The position numbers were made by a program, and so were the translations under genes. Positions 60,440 through 64,000 of a stretch of 64,000 nt of DNA are shown here, piece after piece. The notes under the pieces were generated by a model. It saw only the letters and a list, made by a program, of their open reading frames with translations. It had not been told where the DNA came from and searched no databases. The stretch is from Climacium dendroides (taxonomy: Eukaryota > Streptophyta > Bryopsida > Hypnales > Climaciaceae): contig OX467082.1 in the NCBI GenBank assembly GCA_950106755.1, forward strand, positions 3,410,001-3,474,000, written 5' to 3'. Within the stretch, counting starts at the first letter, position 1, and each line of letters opens with the position of its first letter.

Positions 60440-62050
60440 TTATAATCAATATCTTTCAATACCTTAATTAGGTTGGTTGTTTGATTTGTTTGATTTGTTT
60501 GTTTAACCCATTAAGGACTAGGTCGATGATAACATGTCAGTTTCAGCCACTTTTTCACTCCATTCATCGACCTAGTCCTTAATGGGTTAATATGCTAAGG
60601 TCTAAGAAACCATGAGTCCCACGGCTATGCTCTTGGTATTGTTGGATAGCTTTCCGTAAGGAAGGGTACATGGACTTTGTTTCATGGCATTTGAACCTAG
60701 GGTGTAAAAGTTATTGAATTTCAAAGTTTTTATGAATTATAAGAAATTGAATTAAATTATAATTAGTTTTTAAAAAACATAAGTTTCACATTACATGTCC
60801 AAATGCCACAAAACATATCGAGAATGCAAACTCCCCCCCCCCCCAACAAAGCCTTTGCATTCCTTCATGTATTAAAAAAATATTTTTGAATTAAAAAATT
60901 AAAAAATATATTTATATTTATTTTGACTATAGCAACGACATGGGCACACTAGTCTATACCTTAAGTTAGATTGTTTGATTTAGTCTACTTTGGTTGTTTG
61001 TTATGGTGAGATCTTTTGGATAGTATGTCCTCTAATGAGGTTCTTAGAACCATTGGAAAGTTCTTTCTGAGGAGAGATACAAAGACTTTGTTTTGTGGCA
61101 TTTGGACCTACAATGTGAAAGTTATGAATTTTTTAGGGATTTTCAAATCTTAAATGATTCCTAATTGCATTCTTGGTATAGTTAAAATTTTCTTTGCAAA
61201 GAGGGGTGCATGGACTTTGTGTTGTGATGTTTGAACCTATAGTATGAAAGTTATAAATTTCTAAGTTATTTTTAATTAAATTATGTTTTACTTTAAAAAC
61301 ATGTTTTTTTTTAATCTTTTACTTTGGACCAACAATACATGGCTATACTAATCCATCCATTCCATCCATTATCTTAAGTTAGATTGTTTGTTTTGTTTAT
61401 TTATTACAATGTGGTGTCCTAGATCATATGTTTCCCAATTATGTTTTTTAGTAGGGTTGAAAAGCCCTTTGCAAAGAGGGGTACATAGGTTTTATTTCAT
61501 GGTGTTTGAACCTATAATTAAGTTATCGAATTCTAAAGTTTTCATGAATTAAAAGATTAAAAAAATAATTTTACTTTTATTTTGGTTGAGGCAATGACAC
61601 ATGGCACATTGGTTTTACATTTAATGAAGTTATCACTTAATTTTTCTTGTCAATAGTATGAAGTACTTTATGATACATCTTTACTTTTTTTTGAAGTTTC
61701 AATTATCCCTTTGTATGAAGCCCCCACATGATCAATTATACATCGAGCATGTAAGCCCATGGTTGATAATAAATTTAGCAAAATGTTTGAGCTAGGCATT
61801 TATACTATACTAATCCATACCTTAAATTAGGTAGTCTGTTTGTTTGTTACAATGAGATCTTTGGTTGTGTTCTTGGTATCATTAGAAAGAGTTTTGTAAG
61901 AAGAGGTGTAGAAACTTGGTTTCATGACATTCCTATTCATGGTGCAATATTTATTAATTTTTAAGTTATTTTTTAATCTTTAAACAAATTATTTTGATTT
62001 TGATTTTGATTGTGACAATGGCACATGACACATTAGTTCCAATGATGTTT
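60440..62050 (+). repeat. Tandem array of a 413-bp AT-rich unit
   Basis: The anchor CCTTAAGTTAGATTGTTTG (or a variant) occurs at 60461, 60958, 61371 and 61819. Each is followed by a GAGATCTTTGG-like block, GTTCTTGGTAT.., GTACATGGACTTTG, TTTGAACCTA and AAAGTTATTGAATTTC, and then a CAATGACACATGGCACA-like block. Intervals are 497 (413 after removing the 84-bp insertion), 413 and 448. The unit also occurs singly and inverted at about 42560-42800 and 63410-63650. Confidence 0.75.
60503..60590. mobile_element. 84-bp hairpin MITE with TTAA duplication, inserted in the tandem array
   Basis: TTAACCCATTAAGGACTAGG followed by TCGATGA (60503-60529) is the exact reverse complement of 60564-60590, with a 34-base loop. 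The outer TTAA on each side is the likely target duplication, and CCC/GGG follows it, as in piggyBac-type ends. Neighbouring tandem units lack it and have TTAT or TTAC at the equivalent place. Confidence 0.8.
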
Positions 62051-63400
62051 CCATCCATATTATAAATGAGATCCCCCAATTCTAATTAGCCTCTATTATA
62101 TTGCTAATCAATTGTAGTTTAGGTGACAACTCGTGTAGAGTAGGACCAACATTAGCAATAGAAATGACTAGGAGGTGTATATTGAAAGCATACAATGATC
62201 ACAACATGTACATTGCAAACTACAATTATCATTTACATTAGTTTTGTAACCAACCTATGATTGGAAATAGGTTTGCCTATATATTGAAAATCAAATAAAT
62301 ATGCTCTTCACAATAAAAATTGATGGTAATTTTGTCTTTGAAGAATATAATGTAGAAAATTATGAAATCCTTCTAAAATCTATTTCTCTATCTAGAGAAA
62401 TTTTTTCCTTAATCTTCCCAATGTTGTAGATAAGGTAAACCAACCCATAACCGCCAACTGCCTATTTCCACCATCCTACCTTTGATCCATTTCCACCACT
62501 AAACTCATTCAAATCTATTTATTTTATAACAAAATGAATGCATTAATACCAACAAGGAATAACATGTCAATCCTTGATTGATGAGTACTTGAGTACCAAT
62601 AGATACATATAAGTTGTTTATGGGTTGTTTATGGGATGTTTATGACTCCACTTTATGGATGATTTTGTAATTTCAAGGTAGACCGCTTCAAATTTTCATA
62701 GAAATTACAATTTTAATTGTAAAATAATTATTCTACTTGGGTTTGACTAACAAAATAAGCGCACACCTTTGAAAAATATGAGCCCCTATTGGAGTTGGCC
62801 CCAAGATATTTAAATTGCAAATCGGGGTGATTATAGGCTTGTCTACCTTGAGCTAAATTGCTTAAGTGGTTGGAAATGGGTTATCGTCTTAATAATGATT
62901 TGATTGTGGGTAGGCACATCAGCAAATTTACAAATTACTAAGTTACCATTGCTTTTATACACACTACAAGTGTATAGTAGCCGACTCATTTCCAACCACC
63001 CTCCATTTCCAATCCATAGGTTGCTCTCTTTCCGTGAAATTGTGGTGCAATTCAAGGAGCACTTGTGGTGCATTATGATTGGTTGCAAGGCTATCAATAT
63101 TGCAACCAACCCTTGGTCAAATATTGAAAGGTCTATAGCACCATCATAGTCAAAGAAAATCTTCCACTGAAAAATTCATAGTAATCACATTTTATGTAAT
63201 AAAATTCTAGAAAAATATGCAATCCTTCCAAACTCTATTTTCGTATATAAGAAAAAAAATTCATTCAAAAAAACTATATTCCAAATATGTGTAATTGCTT
63301 AAGTGGTTCAAAATGGGTTGGCTACCTTAGATTATTTCATATAAATAAATTGTTACATAGCTCACACCAAAAGAGTGTACAATTGGATAGCCAATAGAAT
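62050..63400. other. AT-rich spacer
   Basis: No gene was recognised. A diverged direct repeat AATTGCTTAAGTGGTT..AATGGGTT occurs near 62856 and 63293. Confidence 0.35.
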
Positions 63401-63409
63401 TGTATATAA

Positions 63410-63650
63410 TGCCAATATCATATTAACTAGTATGCCTTGTATTGTTGCCATAATGGTACCATTGGATAAATATAAATATAAATAATTCCCTAATATTTTC
63501 ACTCATAAAAACTTTGAAATGCAATATATTTTTTGTCGTAAATCCAAACATCATGAAACAAAGCTTATGCACCCCTCTTCATTGAGAGCTATCCAATGGT
63601 ACCAAGCATGCAATTGAGAGATGTATGGTCTAATAGATCTCACTGTATTA
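63410..63650 (-). repeat. Inverted dispersed copy of the 413-bp repeat
   Basis: It shares ACTAGTATGCCTTGT, CATCATGAAACAAAGCTTAT then GCACCCCTCTTC, and AGATCTCACT with 42560-42800, and the reverse complement of the 60.4-62.0 kb units. It ends at the TTAA where the next repeat starts. Confidence 0.5.
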
Positions 63651-64000
63651 ACCCCTAAAGGACCATTGTCCCTTCGGGGGACAAATTGGATTTCGGGCAG
63701 GTACCTATGGGCTGAAATTTTGTCATGATTTTTTGAAACTTTTTTTGGAGAGAAAAACTGATGAGCTTTGTGGGAATATAATTTTTTTTTCACATTTGGT
63801 GCCCAGAAACAAAAGTTATGACCAAATAAGCTCAAAGTAGGGGACGGGGGGCAGTCCGGGCAGCAAAAAAAAATTTGCAAAATTTTGAATTTTTCTTTTT
63901 TGGAATTTTTTCCTTGTATATTATATTTTTGTCTGCATGGAAAGCTTTGATTCATTCCATTTGGACTTATTATGAGAAAGTTATGGACAATCTTGTTTAT
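63648..64000 (+). repeat. Dispersed repeat family A, copy 4 (cut by window end)
   Basis: It starts TTAACCCCTAAAGGACCATT and continues CGGGGGACAAATTGGATTTC, TTTTTTGGAGAGAAAAACTG, GTGCCCAGAAACAAAAGTTA and GGAAAGCTTTGATTCATTCC. This is the same block order as the copies at 25095, 38384 and 44312, and it is the best preserved left end of the family. Confidence 0.7.

Overview
The window looks like nuclear DNA of a land plant. Four multi-exon host genes with plant-type GT..AG introns are readable: the 3' end of a mitochondrial succinate dehydrogenase flavoprotein gene (SDH1), a complete gamma-COP gene, an R2R3-MYB gene of the MYB1/MYB25/MYB109 type, and a tonoplast-type (SULTR4-like) sulfate transporter. 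Very AT-rich spacers full of decayed DNA transposons and the kinds of repeat present suggest a bryophyte or another seed-free plant, but the sequence alone does not prove this.

Layout. 0.2-2.0 kb: SDH1 last six exons (+). 2.4-8.8 kb: AT-rich spacer with a foldback repeat and a decayed Tc1/mariner transposase. 8.83-22.17 kb: one large, more GC-rich mobile element. It has long imperfect terminal inverted repeats and a 10-bp target duplication. Inside are two divergent multi-exon genes: a ParB-like/DNA-methyltransferase-like gene (-) and a Mutator-like transposase with GCM-type and SWIM zinc-binding segments (+). Between them is an array of about 13 copies of a 14-bp dyad motif (TCTCGGTGGCGAGA), mostly 116 bp apart, and a 25-bp minisatellite. 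Both genes carry in-frame nonsense codons, so this copy looks recently inactivated. 22.8-24.1 kb: decayed pogo-like transposase (-). 26.6-32.7 kb: gamma-COP (-, 17 exons). 33-49 kb: AT-rich spacer with several repeat families, one 185-aa orphan ORF, a CACTA-type MITE with TSD, and five copies of an approximately 880-bp repeat. 49.4-51.8 kb: MYB (+). 53.7-59.1 kb: sulfate transporter (-, 17 exons). 60-62 kb: a 413-bp tandem array, one copy of which is interrupted by an 84-bp TTAA-flanked hairpin element.

The host genes are unrelated housekeeping and regulatory genes and do not form a pathway. The interesting system is the 13.3-kb element. A transposase and a ParB-type domain joined to a beta-class (N6-adenine/N4-cytosine) methyltransferase-like domain are packaged between the same inverted repeats. 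They are separated by a periodic dyad array that could be a binding or methylation platform. The domain calls come from motif reading only and need profile searches.
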